Assembly: GCA_039177555.1 (NCBI GenBank)
Contig: JBCDFV010000030.1
Coordinates: forward strand, 1-53,620
From: JANQGH01 sp039177555
GTDB taxonomy: Bacteria > Pseudomonadota > Alphaproteobacteria > DSM-16000 > Inquilinaceae
Reading direction: 5' to 3'
Length of the DNA stretch: 53,620 nucleotides
Shown: piece after piece, positions 16,707-25,123 of the stretch
Layout of the letters: every line of letters begins with the position of its first letter
How positions within the stretch are numbered: the first letter of the stretch is position 1
Notes under the pieces: generated by a model
The model's database searches: none
What the model was told of the DNA's origin: nothing
Seen by the model: the letters and a program-made list of their open reading frames with translations, nothing else
Position numbers and translations under genes: made by a program

Positions 16707-17720
16707 TCATGCCGCCTGGCTTACCCTGCCCTCGTAAAGATCGCGCCCCTCGACCAGAGCGCGGATCTTACCGTCAGCGACGGAGCGCGGCAGCATCCAG
16801 AAGCCGCAATCCGGATGGATATAGCGAACACGGCCGGCCCCCAGAACCCGATCGGCGCGCTCAATTCGGCGGGCGATTGTCTCAGCCGTTTCGATCTGAT
16901 TATCCTTGATGTCGACCACCCCCAAGCCGAAGCCAATCTCGGGCCTTAAATCCTTGAAAACGCCAAGCTCTTCCGGCGGTCGCCTCGCGCATTCCATGAC
17001 GATGTGGTCTGCCTTGAGACTGTTGAGATAGGTCATCAGATGGGCCCAGGTGCCCTGTTGCACCGACTGGCCGCCATAGTTGCCGAAGCAGAGATGAACG
17101 GCCGGCTTCGTCTTGACCGCCGACAGCACGATGTTGATGGCCTCGGCCGCCCAACGGGCCTCTTCCGGATGGCCGGGCAGGTTGGCCTCGTCGACCTGGA
17201 CGACATCCGCGTCGACTTGCGCCACCTGTTCCGCCAGCACTTCGGCGATCGCCCGGGCGACTTTGGCCGGGTCCCCGTAATGCTTGTCGAGCAGGGTCTT
17301 GGCCAGCATGTGCGGCCCGGTCAGGGTGAATTTGAGGGTCTTGGCCGTCAGCGCCCGTGCCTGCGCGCATGCGCCAGGCAGATCCAGTGAGCCATGGCCG
17401 ATCGGCCCGTCGACCACCCCCGGCGGCCGGGCACGAAAGCGCATGCCGGCATCGCGGCGATAGGCGGTCAACTCGTCGAAGGTCGCGTCCGGCCGGATGC
17501 CGCTCATCGGCCTGGTGAAGTATTCGATCATCCCGTTGGTTTCGGGATGGTTGATGTCGAAACGAGAGATCTCGCCATCGCAGACGACGTCGATGCCGGC
17601 CTGTTCCTGGGTCGCCAGCACGACCCGCGTAGCGTCGACCAGCGCCTGGCGCGACGGGGCGGCGACCAGCCAGGCGGGGATCGGATACGAACCGACGACG
17701 GTGGTGAGAATATCGGCCAT
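16707..17720 (-). CDS. MetE-like cobalamin-independent methyltransferase (core domain only)
   Basis: A 337-residue protein matching only the C-terminal catalytic barrel of cobalamin-independent methionine synthase. It starts 'TTVVGSYPIPAWL', has 'VCDGEI', the zinc-ligand stretch 'VHLCFGNYGG' and the last cysteine in 'IHPDCGFWMLPRS'. Full MetE is about 750 residues, so this is the short archaeal-type or 'core' form. Such enzymes move methyl groups to a thiol; the donor need not be methyltetrahydrofolate. It follows the ABC ATPase by 38 bp and is the last gene of the dioxygenase/transport operon. I infer methyl transfer from the imported compound or its oxidation product. Confidence 0.82.
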   Translation of the reverse strand: MADILTTVVGSYPIPAWLVAAPSRQALVDATRVVLATQEQAGIDVVCDGEISRFDINHPETNGMIEYFTRPMSGIRPDATFDELTAYRRDAGMRFRARPPGVVDGPIGHGSLDLPGACAQARALTAKTLKFTLTGPHMLAKTLLDKHYGDPAKVARAIAEVLAEQVAQVDADVVQVDEANLPGHPEEARWAAEAINIVLSAVKTKPAVHLCFGNYGGQSVQQGTWAHLMTYLNSLKADHIVMECARRPPEELGVFKDLRPEIGFGLGVVDIKDNQIETAETIARRIERADRVLGAGRVRYIHPDCGFWMLPRSVADGKIRALVEGRDLYEGRVSQAA

Positions 17721-17758
17721 GGTGCGTGCTTTCTTACGAGCGGGAACGGGCGCCGGGC

Positions 17759-18547
17759 CTAGAGACCGAGGCGCTGATAAATGCGATGGGTATAGGCGCC
17801 GAAGCGCGGGTCGTTGTGCATGTCCAGCACCCGCGGCGACGGCAGGTCGATCGTGAAGGTGTCGGCCATGCGGGCCGGGCCGGAGGTCAGCACGGCCACG
17901 CGCGTGGCCAGGAAAACCGCCTCTTGAATGCCGTGGGTGACGAACAGGATGGTCTTCTTGCTTTCGTCCCAGATGCGCAGCAGTTCGAGGTTCATGCGTT
18001 CGCGGGTCAACGCATCCAGCGCCCCGAACGGCTCGTCCATCAGGACGATCTTGGGGTCGTGAACGAAGGCGCGAGCAATGGCGGCGCGCTGCTGCATGCC
18101 GCCCGAAAGCTCGTAGGGATACTTGTCCTCGAAACCGGCGAGGCCGACCATGGCCAGCAAGTCCCGCGCCCGATCGCGCGCCTCACGCATAGGCAGGCCG
18201 AGGATTTCCGCCGGCAACAGCACGTTCTCCAAGACCCGGCGCCATTTCAGCAACAGCGGCTGCTGGAAGACCATACCAATGTCGCGGCCGGCGTCGAACG
18301 CGGCGCCTGGCACGCCGATCTCGACCTCGCCCTCGTCGTGGGGCTGCAGGCCGGCCAGGATGCGCAAGACCGTCGACTTGCCACAGCCCGACGGGCCCAC
18401 CAGCGTCACCAGCTCGCCCTCGCCGATGTCCAGCGTGACATCCTGCACGGCCAGGAACTCCTCGCCGCGTGTGCGGTAGATCTTCTTCATCCCGCGCATA
18501 CGGATAATGGGCGGCCGGCCGTCGGCACCGCTGTCCTGGTCGACCAT
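17759..18547 (-). CDS. ABC transporter ATPase, SsuB/TauB/NrtD-type
   Basis: Cytoplasmic ATPase of 262 residues for a nitrate/sulfonate/taurine-type importer. Walker A is 'GPSGCGKST', signature 'LSGGMQQRAAIARA' and Walker B 'IVLMDEPFGALD'. I chose ATG 18547, with AGG six bases upstream and 7 bases after the permease stop. An in-frame ATG at 18571 would overlap the permease end and has a poorly spaced ribosome site. It partners the permease at 18555-19388 and, in trans, the divergently encoded binding protein at 21261-22250. Confidence 0.9.
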   Translation of the reverse strand: MVDQDSGADGRPPIIRMRGMKKIYRTRGEEFLAVQDVTLDIGEGELVTLVGPSGCGKSTVLRILAGLQPHDEGEVEIGVPGAAFDAGRDIGMVFQQPLLLKWRRVLENVLLPAEILGLPMREARDRARDLLAMVGLAGFEDKYPYELSGGMQQRAAIARAFVHDPKIVLMDEPFGALDALTRERMNLELLRIWDESKKTILFVTHGIQEAVFLATRVAVLTSGPARMADTFTIDLPSPRVLDMHNDPRFGAYTHRIYQRLGL

Positions 18548-18554
18548 GACCGGC

Positions 18555-19388
18555 CTACTCAATGCGGGCATCCGTCACCACGCACCAGCGTTCAAGAAGC
18601 AAGACAAGGCCGTACAGCACGACCCCGATGATCGAGACCAGGATCACCGCCATGAACATGCCGGCAGTGTCCAGAAAGCCCTGGCGCGACTGCATCAGGT
18701 ATCCCAGCCCGCCGGACGAGCCCATGAACTCGCCGACGATCGCGCCGGCGACAGCCAGCACGGTCGCCACCTTCATGCCGGAGAAGATGTAGGGCAGCGC
18801 GCCGGGAAGCTGGATCTTGCGGAAGATCTGCCAGCGCGAGCCCTTCAACGCCCGCACCAGGTCCAGCAGGTCAGGCTCGACCTCGCGCAGGCCGCGCGAC
18901 GTGGTCAGCAGGATCGGAAAGAACGAGATCGTGAAGGCGATCACCATGTTGGGAAACAGGCCGAAGCCCAGCCAGACGATGAACAACGGCGCCATCGCCA
19001 CCTTCGGGATCATATTCAGCGTTACCAGAACCGGCATCGCGCCCCGTTCAAAGCCGCGCGACCAGCAAAACGCCATGGCAAGGCCGATGCCGACAACGAC
19101 CGCCAGCAGATAGCCGCCAAACACCTCCCCGGCGGTGATCGCGACATGGTGCGGCCAGTGATAGGTCGGGTCCCAAAGTGTCTGCAGCGTCGCCCACGGG
19201 GTCGGCATGATGAAGGCCGGAATGTCGCCCCAAACGACGATCAGCCACCAGGCGGCGATGAACGCGACATGGCCCACGATCGCCGGCCACCAGCGCAACA
19301 GCCAGCGCCCGATCGCCTCGACTACGCCGCCATCCGATGTGCCGGCACGCGCCGGCGCTGCCGTCAGATCCTGTCCGTCAACCGCCAT
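18555..19388 (-). CDS. ABC transporter permease, SsuC/ThiX-type
   Basis: Inner-membrane permease of 277 residues. After a hydrophilic N-terminus there are about six helices with the BPD_transp_1 signature 'LVRALKGSRWQIFRKIQLPGALPYIFSGMKVA'. The family imports nitrate, sulfonates, taurine or pyrimidine precursors. Its ATG at 19388 lies inside the 3' end of the PhyH gene (11 bp overlap), so it is translationally linked to that enzyme. No binding protein is encoded on this strand; the divergent NMT1-type protein is the obvious partner. Confidence 0.9.
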   Translation of the reverse strand: MAVDGQDLTAAPARAGTSDGGVVEAIGRWLLRWWPAIVGHVAFIAAWWLIVVWGDIPAFIMPTPWATLQTLWDPTYHWPHHVAITAGEVFGGYLLAVVVGIGLAMAFCWSRGFERGAMPVLVTLNMIPKVAMAPLFIVWLGFGLFPNMVIAFTISFFPILLTTSRGLREVEPDLLDLVRALKGSRWQIFRKIQLPGALPYIFSGMKVATVLAVAGAIVGEFMGSSGGLGYLMQSRQGFLDTAGMFMAVILVSIIGVVLYGLVLLLERWCVVTDARIE

Positions 19389-20145
19389 GGGTTTGCCGCT
19401 GTTCCGCCTCGGTGATGCGCGTTACCACGGCATCATCATACGACAGGGCCGGCGTGGCAAATCGCGTCGCGTTGGAGACATAGTGCAGCGCGCAGGCGCG
19501 CCGCCAGTTCGGCGACCGGTTGTCCGACGAGCGGTGCAGCGTGTTGCCGTGATGGAAGCTGACGCCGCCCTTTGGCACCGGTGCCGGCGTCATCGGGATC
19601 GCGCTGGCGACCGCGTCGGGTATTTGCAGATTGTACGGTTTGTCGGGCGGCGCCACATGGTCGAGGATCGGGCCTCGATTGGTGCCGTCACCGAAGAACA
19701 GGCAGCCATTTTCGACCGTCGCCGCATCCAGCGCGATCCAGGCCGTGACCACGCCGTCGCGGTCGTTCGGGCCGAAATAGAAGTTGTCCTGATGCGCCGG
19801 CTTCGGCCCGCCGCCTTTCGGCGGCTTGAAGAAGATCTGGCTGAAATAGACGCTGACGCCGGGGCCGATCAGGCCCTCGACCTCGGCGATCAATCGCGGG
19901 TCGGCCGCGATCTCTCCAAAGGCCGGCCGATGGAAGTGCGGGTTGTCCATCTTGCGCAAGACCTGGGCGGAGACGACGCCCTGGTCGAGATACCAGGCAC
20001 GGTCGGCCTCGTCCAAATCGGCCAGGAACTCCGCACCCCAGGCCATGATGTCGGCGATTGCCGCATCCATCTCGGCGGTGGAAAACAGACCGGGCACCGT
20101 GACGTGGCCATCGGTGACATAGCGCGCGCGCTGTTCGGGTGTCAT
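19378..20145 (-). CDS. Phytanoyl-CoA dioxygenase (PhyH) family protein
   Basis: A 255-residue Fe(II)/2-oxoglutarate dioxygenase. The metal triad is His118-x-Asp120 in 'AHQDNFYF' and His204 in 'NTLHRSS'; Arg210 or Arg215 may bind 2-oxoglutarate. Bacterial PhyH proteins hydroxylate diverse small molecules, including ectoine and phosphonates, and rarely phytanoyl-CoA. ATG 20145 follows GGGGAGGGACTGGC, a strong ribosome site. It leads the operon PhyH-permease-ATPase-MetE-like and is divergent from an AraC regulator. This makes it a probable catabolic step for the imported compound. Confidence 0.87.
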   Translation of the reverse strand: MTPEQRARYVTDGHVTVPGLFSTAEMDAAIADIMAWGAEFLADLDEADRAWYLDQGVVSAQVLRKMDNPHFHRPAFGEIAADPRLIAEVEGLIGPGVSVYFSQIFFKPPKGGGPKPAHQDNFYFGPNDRDGVVTAWIALDAATVENGCLFFGDGTNRGPILDHVAPPDKPYNLQIPDAVASAIPMTPAPVPKGGVSFHHGNTLHRSSDNRSPNWRRACALHYVSNATRFATPALSYDDAVVTRITEAEQRQTHGG

Positions 20146-20177
20146 GCCAGTCCCTCCCCTCGATCATCTTCGCTTGT

Positions 20178-20190
20178 GAATTTGCGAATT
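20178..20190. promoter_or_regulatory. GAATT direct repeat in the divergent PhyH/AraC control region
   Basis: GAATT occurs twice with an 8-base period (20178-20182 and 20186-20190) in an AT-rich island between two divergent operons. Direct repeats are the usual site form for AraC-family regulators, and one is encoded next door. No convincing -35/-10 pair was found for either direction, so this is only a candidate site. Confidence 0.3.
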
Positions 20191-20293
20191 AGGAAATCAA
20201 GCGACCGTTCCTCGGCCGTCAAGTCGATTGTATGCAGAAAACAAAGCAGCTATCTTCGGTGATCAGGACAATCTGAACTTTGCAGATTCGGCA

Positions 20294-21220
20294 ATGGGGA
20301 AACCGATCGGCACATTCGAAACGGGTGAAGGCGACTTCGGGCCGGGTCCGGATGCCGCCCCCTTGCGCGTTCGGCCGGTCTCGGTCTCGTTGGAGGATCG
20401 GGACCTTGCCGTGTTCGAGAGCAGGCATGCGCCGAACTTCGCCATGGAGATCGGCACCTGGCCGTTCGAGAAGCTGTGCCTGGTGCGCCAGGGCGGCGGC
20501 GTCCTTCGGCTTCACAACGAAGACCGCCCGCTAGCGGAGGGCGATCTGCTGCGCATCCCGGCGGACATTCCACACGCCTTCGCCGACCAGCCTAGCCAGC
20601 CGATGACGCTGACCATGGCCTGCTATGACGAGCGGATCGCCGCCGGCAACGCGCAGTCAGAGCGCATCCTTGAGCGTTATCGTGCCGCCCTTGCACCGCT
20701 TGAGCCCTACCCGCTTGCGGCTCCGCATCGCCGGCTGCAGGTGACACGGCGGTTTCGCCAGATGGTGTTCGAAGATATCCGGCCGGGCGCGCAGGCAGAC
20801 GATGCGATCTGGTGTGGCCTTCTGGACCTGATGCGCCACCTCGCCGCCATGGTCGCGGAGGATGACCGGCTGCGCGCGCTCGACCCCGGCCAGCAGGGAT
20901 TTGCCAGCAGCCTTGCCCATTTGGAGGCGAACTTCGTTCGCCCGATCCGCGTCGATGAACTGGCGGCGATCGCCAACCTGTCCTACCGGCGCTACACGGA
21001 CCTGTTCCGCCAGCGCACTGGCGCCACGGTGGTGGAGTATGTCACGGGCCTGCGCTTGACCTACGCCAAGCAACGGCTGTTGGAGACCGGCAGCATCATG
21101 CTGTCCTGCCTCGACGCCGGTTTTGGCGACCTGTCCAGTTTCTATCGCGCGTTCAACCGGTTCGTCGGGATGACACCCAAGCAGTTCCTGGCCGAACACC
21201 GCAAGCAATCGGCCGCGTGA
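20294..21220 (+). CDS. AraC-family regulator with N-terminal cupin sensor
   Basis: A 308-residue regulator. The N-terminal third is a cupin-like sensor ('HNEDRPLAEGDLLRIPADIPHAF'). The C-terminal 100 residues carry two helix-turn-helix motifs, 'IRVDELAAIANLSYRRYTDLF' and 'ILSCLDAGFGDLSSFYRAF'-type, ending in 'GMTPKQFLAEHR'. The frame is open from 20228, but 20228-20293 is AT-rich and promoter-like, so I take ATG 20294. The gene sits between the PhyH operon and the binding protein, 40 bp from the latter, and probably controls both in response to the imported ligand or a product. Confidence 0.85.
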   Translation: MGKPIGTFETGEGDFGPGPDAAPLRVRPVSVSLEDRDLAVFESRHAPNFAMEIGTWPFEKLCLVRQGGGVLRLHNEDRPLAEGDLLRIPADIPHAFADQPSQPMTLTMACYDERIAAGNAQSERILERYRAALAPLEPYPLAAPHRRLQVTRRFRQMVFEDIRPGAQADDAIWCGLLDLMRHLAAMVAEDDRLRALDPGQQGFASSLAHLEANFVRPIRVDELAAIANLSYRRYTDLFRQRTGATVVEYVTGLRLTYAKQRLLETGSIMLSCLDAGFGDLSSFYRAFNRFVGMTPKQFLAEHRKQSAA

Positions 21221-21260
21221 TCCCGTTGTCCAACAAACAATGATGAGAGGGAGGAACGAG

Positions 21261-22250
21261 ATGAGGATCCTGAAAACGCTGATGGGAGCGAGTGCGCTGG
21301 CGCTTGCCGCGACGCCGGCACTGGCTCAAGAAGATGTCACCCTGGTGCTGAACTGGACCGCCGGCGGCGACCATGCGCCGGTCTATTGGGCGGCCAGCCA
21401 AGGCTGGTACGAGGATGCCGGCATCGACCTCGACATCGAGGAAGGGCGCGGCTCCGGCGCGGCGGTGCAGAGCGTCGGCGTCGGCGCGTCGGAGTTCGGC
21501 ATCGCCGACATGCCGACCGTGCTGCAAGGACGCGGCGCTGAGGCCGACGTAGTCGCGGTCATGGCGCTCTACGTCAACTCGCCCTACGGCCTCTATTGGG
21601 TGCGTGGCGGCGACATCGAGACCTACGAGGATCTCGCCGGTCACACCATCGGCAACCCGCCCTTCGACGCGGCGCGCCAGATGTGGCCGGCGATTGCGGC
21701 GGCGATCAATGTCGATCCGGATAGTGTGGAGTTCGTCAACATCGCGCCGGAGGCCAAGGTCGCCTCGCTGCAATCCGGCGTAATCGACGCCACGACCCAT
21801 TTCTACAATGTGCACTATATCTATGAGCGCATTTTCGGCGACGAGATGGGCTTCGTGGCCCTGCGCGACATCGGCTTCAACCCGTACGGCAACGCCTTCA
21901 TCGTGAACGGCGAGTACCTGGCGGAGAACCCGGACATCGTTAGCGCCTTCGTCGACGTGACCCAGCGCGCCTATGCCGCCTGTGTCGCCGATCCCGACCC
22001 GTGCGTTGCGGAACTCGCCAATGCAGCCAGCCAGGACCCGGCAGATGTGCGCGCAAATTGGGACCTCGTCGTCGAACTGATGACGGACGATGGTGCCGGC
22101 AGCGCACCCCTCGGCCATTTCGACCCGGACCGGATGGCAGCGACCTACGGCTTCGTCGCGGACTCGTTCGAGATCACCGAATTCGACGTTACCGACGGCT
22201 ACACCAACGATCACTTGAGTGGCGACGTGGTGATGCCGCCTTCGAACTAA
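21261..22250 (+). CDS. ABC transporter substrate-binding protein, NMT1/SsuA-type
   Basis: A 329-residue periplasmic binding protein with signal peptide ending 'TPALA|QED'. The start 'LVLNWTAGGDHAPVYWAASQGWYEDAGIDL' is the NMT1/THI5-like signature shared with pyrimidine, riboflavin and sulfonate binding proteins. ATG 21261 is chosen over ATGs at 21240 and 21243 because GAGGGAGGAA lies at the right distance. It is the only binding protein near the permease and ATPase on the opposite strand, so I assign it to that importer. The ligand is unknown; many aromatic residues in the pocket region suggest a ring or quaternary amine. Confidence 0.88.
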   Translation: MRILKTLMGASALALAATPALAQEDVTLVLNWTAGGDHAPVYWAASQGWYEDAGIDLDIEEGRGSGAAVQSVGVGASEFGIADMPTVLQGRGAEADVVAVMALYVNSPYGLYWVRGGDIETYEDLAGHTIGNPPFDAARQMWPAIAAAINVDPDSVEFVNIAPEAKVASLQSGVIDATTHFYNVHYIYERIFGDEMGFVALRDIGFNPYGNAFIVNGEYLAENPDIVSAFVDVTQRAYAACVADPDPCVAELANAASQDPADVRANWDLVVELMTDDGAGSAPLGHFDPDRMAATYGFVADSFEITEFDVTDGYTNDHLSGDVVMPPSN

Positions 22251-22381
22251 AGGACGACAAGGCGGGGGCGTGGTACCGGCTGCGCGCCCGCTGCTATCCA
22301 CTGGCTCAATCATGCTGGCGTGATCTGCAGGCGCATCGGCGTGTTCTGCGAGTGCGATGCCGCTCGTTCCCGACTATGCTG

Positions 22382-22395
22382 TTAGCAAATGCTAA
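22382..22395. promoter_or_regulatory. Palindrome TTAGCA-AA-TGCTAA ahead of an AraC-family gene
   Basis: A perfect 6+6 inverted repeat with a 2-base centre lies 77 bp before the AraC-family start at 22473. It is AT-rich against a GC-rich background, inside a 222 bp gap (22251-22472) that otherwise holds nothing I can support. It may be an operator. Confidence 0.35.
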
Positions 22396-22472
22396 GGCGT
22401 TGAGGGAGCGCGCGAAGCGATGCTGTTCTGCGGGAAACTGCTGGGCGACCGCTTGATCACGGGACCGGCTCG

Positions 22473-23477
22473 ATGACGGCCGGAAACGGCAAGTTCATTC
22501 TCGATTTCGGCTGGCAGGTTCTGCTGAAGGATTTGGGCCTGTCGGCGCAGGATCTGTTGCGCCAGGCGCGGCTGCCGCTGGACCTTTTGAACCGCAAGGC
22601 GCCCGCCCTGACGACGGAGGAGTATTTCCGGCTGTGGGAGGGCATGACCAAGCTGTTCGACGACCCGGCCTTCCCGCTGCGCCTGGGCCAGGCTTTCTCC
22701 GTCGAGGCCTTCAGCCCGCCGATCTTTGCCTGCTTCTGCAGCGCCGACCTGAACGTCGCGCTCACCCGCCTGTCCCAATACAAACCGCTGATCGGACCGT
22801 TGACCCTGGATGTCGTGCAAACCGACCGCCAGACATCGGTGACGCTGGGCGGGCTGCCGAAAGACAAGCCGCTGCCGACGTCGCTGGTCGCCACGGAGCT
22901 GGTGTTCCTGGTCTACATGGCGCGTTTGGCGACGCGTGAGCGCATCGGCCCGACCACTGTTCAACTTAGCCGGCCCTTGCCTGAGGCGGAACAGTACGCC
23001 GCGTTTTTCGGGACCGACGTAACCGAGGGTCGGGTCGATGGCCTAACGTTTTCCGCCGAAGACGCCAGCAAGCCGTTCCTGACGGCGAACGAGGCCATGT
23101 GGTCGGTCTTCGAGCCCGAACTGAAAACCCGTATGGCGGATTTGGGCCTGGAGGCCGGCTTTCGCGAGCGCGTCCGCGCGTGCTTGATGGAGTGCCTGGC
23201 AAGCGGCGACTGCGCGATGGCGTCGGTGGCCAAGCGGCTGGCGGTCAGCACGCGCACCCTGCAGCGGCGCCTGGGCGATGAAGGCACCAGTTTCCAGCGG
23301 GAGCTGAACGGGTTGCGTGAGGAGTTGGCGCGCCACTATCTGACGACCTCTCACTATTCCAGCGGCGAGATTTCGTTTCTGTTGGGTTATGACGATCCGA
23401 ATTCCTTCATCCGTGCCTTTCACGCCTGGACCGGCCTGACGCCGGAACGGGCGCGCGTTGAGAGCCGGCTGCACTGA
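22473..23477 (+). CDS. AraC-family regulator with Arabinose_bd-type N-domain
   Basis: A 334-residue regulator of the OruR/ArgR-like class. Residues 1-220 resemble the Arabinose_bd (PF12625) sensor, with 'ALTTEEYFRLWEGMTKLFDDPAFPLRLGQAF' as in that family. The C-terminal HTH_18 domain has 'ASVAKRLAVSTRTLQRRLGDEGTSFQ' and the end 'SFIRAFHAWTGLTPERAR'. No target operon is adjacent on its own strand except the secreted protein at 23556, 78 bp downstream. Its role is therefore open; it could control distant genes. Confidence 0.86.
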   Translation: MTAGNGKFILDFGWQVLLKDLGLSAQDLLRQARLPLDLLNRKAPALTTEEYFRLWEGMTKLFDDPAFPLRLGQAFSVEAFSPPIFACFCSADLNVALTRLSQYKPLIGPLTLDVVQTDRQTSVTLGGLPKDKPLPTSLVATELVFLVYMARLATRERIGPTTVQLSRPLPEAEQYAAFFGTDVTEGRVDGLTFSAEDASKPFLTANEAMWSVFEPELKTRMADLGLEAGFRERVRACLMECLASGDCAMASVAKRLAVSTRTLQRRLGDEGTSFQRELNGLREELARHYLTTSHYSSGEISFLLGYDDPNSFIRAFHAWTGLTPERARVESRLH

Positions 23478-23555
23478 CCGGTTGACGGAACGGTCTCATG
23501 GGCGCCGTATTCGCCCGTTACCGAGGGGCGAAACGCTGACCGGATTGGGACCATC

Positions 23556-24182
23556 ATGAAACACATTGCTTTGATCGTCTTCGGGATTGCCTTGGGCGGC
23601 GTGGCGACCACCACGGCACACGCATGTTCGTGCCTGCCCGCCACGGCGGAGGACATGCTGCGCCAGGGCTATCCGGTCGCCAACGTGCTGGTAACCGGCA
23701 TTGAAGTGTCCAATCCCGAGCTTGGCACCCTCGGAGTGACGGCAGACGTGCTGCAAAGCTTCACCGGCGAGATGCCGGACGCGGTGGCCATCTCGACGGA
23801 GGGGACGACGGCCGCCTGCGGTACCCCGGTGACTGTCGGGGAAGCCGTCACTGTCGTCCTGCATCCGATGCCGGAGGCAGAGAAGGAGAGCTACGCGATC
23901 AACCTGTGCACCGCGATGCCGGTGAACGACGCGGCCGCGCTGCCTGTTCTGGAGCAGTTCGCAGACCGTCGCGCGGCCGGAGAAGGTGTCTGGATCGATG
24001 TGGTGGCCTTCCAGCGGCTGCTGGCGACGCACCCGCACCCGGACGACCTTCGCGCCGCGTTCCCCGAGGTGCTGATCGTCCTGCCAGGCGAAATCGCCAC
24101 CCGTGAATTCCGGTATGACCAATCGCGCTTTTTCGCGCAGCTCGACGATAGCGGACTGGTCTATGGCGGGGAGTTTCAGTAG
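23556..24182 (+). CDS. Secreted TIMP/netrin-like domain protein (tentative)
   Basis: A 208-residue exported protein. The signal peptide is best cut as 'TTTAHA|CSCLP', giving a mature protein that begins Cys-Ser-Cys. Only four cysteines occur, at mature positions 1, 3, 65 and 95. Animal tissue inhibitors of metalloproteinases begin CxCxP and pair Cys1-Cys70 and Cys3-Cys99, with Cys1 chelating the protease zinc. A lipoprotein is less likely because position -3 is Ala and -2 is His. The remaining sequence is unassigned. The resemblance is my inference from motif and spacing, not a homology search. It could also be an unrelated disulfide-stabilised periplasmic protein. Confidence 0.6.
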   Translation: MKHIALIVFGIALGGVATTTAHACSCLPATAEDMLRQGYPVANVLVTGIEVSNPELGTLGVTADVLQSFTGEMPDAVAISTEGTTAACGTPVTVGEAVTVVLHPMPEAEKESYAINLCTAMPVNDAAALPVLEQFADRRAAGEGVWIDVVAFQRLLATHPHPDDLRAAFPEVLIVLPGEIATREFRYDQSRFFAQLDDSGLVYGGEFQ

Positions 24183-24275
24183 GCGCCGACCAGCAGCACG
24201 ATTGCGGCGCCAGGATCTTCGGCAAAGAACTCTCTTGTTGATCAATCAGTCAATAATCGCACCGGTGGGTGAAGA

Positions 24276-24956
24276 TCAAACTGGCGCCGCACTGGTCTGG
24301 TCGAGACTACCGCGCAGAAAGGTGTGCACCAGGCGATCCACCAGCCGTTCGTGGTCCAGATCGACGGCGGTGTGAAAGATGTGCTTGCGCACCAGGTAGT
24401 AAATGATCGCGGAGTGCAGTTGCCAGACCTGCTCCAGCTCGATGCGGTCGATGTCGCGGTCGGTGGCGTCGCCCCGCTCGATCCGAACCTCGATCGCGAT
24501 CTGGCGCAGCAGCTTTTCGACATGGGCGCGCACATAGCGCGCGGTGAGGTTGTTGCCCGCCAGGCCCGAAAACATGGCGATGCGCACCCAGACATAGTCG
24601 TCGATCGTGCGCAGATACGAGAGGTAGAAACGCCTCAGGCGGGTTTCGATCGGCAAGGTGCGGTCGGCGATCACATCTTCCCAGTCCGGCCGCCAGCGTT
24701 GCAGGAACGTGCGCTCATAGACCCGCTCAACCAACTGTTCCTTGGTCTTGAAGTAGCGGAAGATCAGCCCTTGCGAAATGCCCAGTCGTTCGGCCAGGTC
24801 GCGCGTCTGGGCGCTGAAGCCGTTGTCGGCGAAGAACCTTGTGGCCTCGTCGAGGATCATCTGCTCGCGCTCGTGCGATGGCAAGCGCCGCCGACGGGGT
24901 CGCTCGTCCTCTAACACGCGCGCGCTACGCGACCTTTGAACTTTGCTTTCCGACAC
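24276..24956 (-). CDS. TetR-family transcriptional regulator
   Basis: A 226-residue repressor-type protein. The N-terminal helix-turn-helix reads 'ILDEATRFFADNGFSAQTRDLAERLGISQGLIFRYFKTKEQLVERVY'. The C-terminal ligand domain is not recognisable. I take GTG 24956, with GGTGGG upstream; the frame extends to a TTG at 25028 but that codon has no ribosome site. It is divergent from the BKACE/cyclase genes, and a dyad fitting a TetR operator overlaps their -35 box (25055-25068). It most likely represses that pathway until an intermediate binds. Confidence 0.85.
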   Translation of the reverse strand: MSESKVQRSRSARVLEDERPRRRRLPSHEREQMILDEATRFFADNGFSAQTRDLAERLGISQGLIFRYFKTKEQLVERVYERTFLQRWRPDWEDVIADRTLPIETRLRRFYLSYLRTIDDYVWVRIAMFSGLAGNNLTARYVRAHVEKLLRQIAIEVRIERGDATDRDIDRIELEQVWQLHSAIIYYLVRKHIFHTAVDLDHERLVDRLVHTFLRGSLDQTSAAPV

Positions 24957-25053
24957 AACGCGGGCCCACCGCACTCGCAATTGTCCAACTGGCGTTCGAC
25001 CTAGGCCATGCCAGGCATTATGGCTCAAGCGCGGCCCAGGACCTACAACCTAA

Positions 25054-25082
25054 TTGAGTCATTGCTCAGCACTGGCTAAAGT
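25054..25082 (+). promoter_or_regulatory. Promoter of the BKACE/cyclase genes with overlapping dyad operator
   Basis: TTGAGT (25054-25059) and TAAAGT (25077-25082) are separated by 17 bases, a good sigma-70 arrangement. The near-palindrome TGAGTCATTGCTCA (25055-25068) overlaps the -35 box, where a bound repressor would block RNA polymerase. The divergent TetR gene is the natural candidate. The BKACE start lies 41 bp downstream. Confidence 0.6.
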
Positions 25083-25123
25083 GCCGGCAAAAGGGCGCGA
25101 CGGGTCATTCGGGAGGAGAAGGC

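Noticed and set aside
24182..24211. Inverted GGCGCC repeats after the TIMP-like gene as a terminator.
   Set aside because: Only six pairs with an 18-base loop and no T-run, too weak in a GC-rich sequence.
24957..25028. Upstream extension of the TetR gene to a TTG at 25028.
   Set aside because: Rare start codon without a ribosome site, and it adds residues not typical before the TetR helix-turn-helix.
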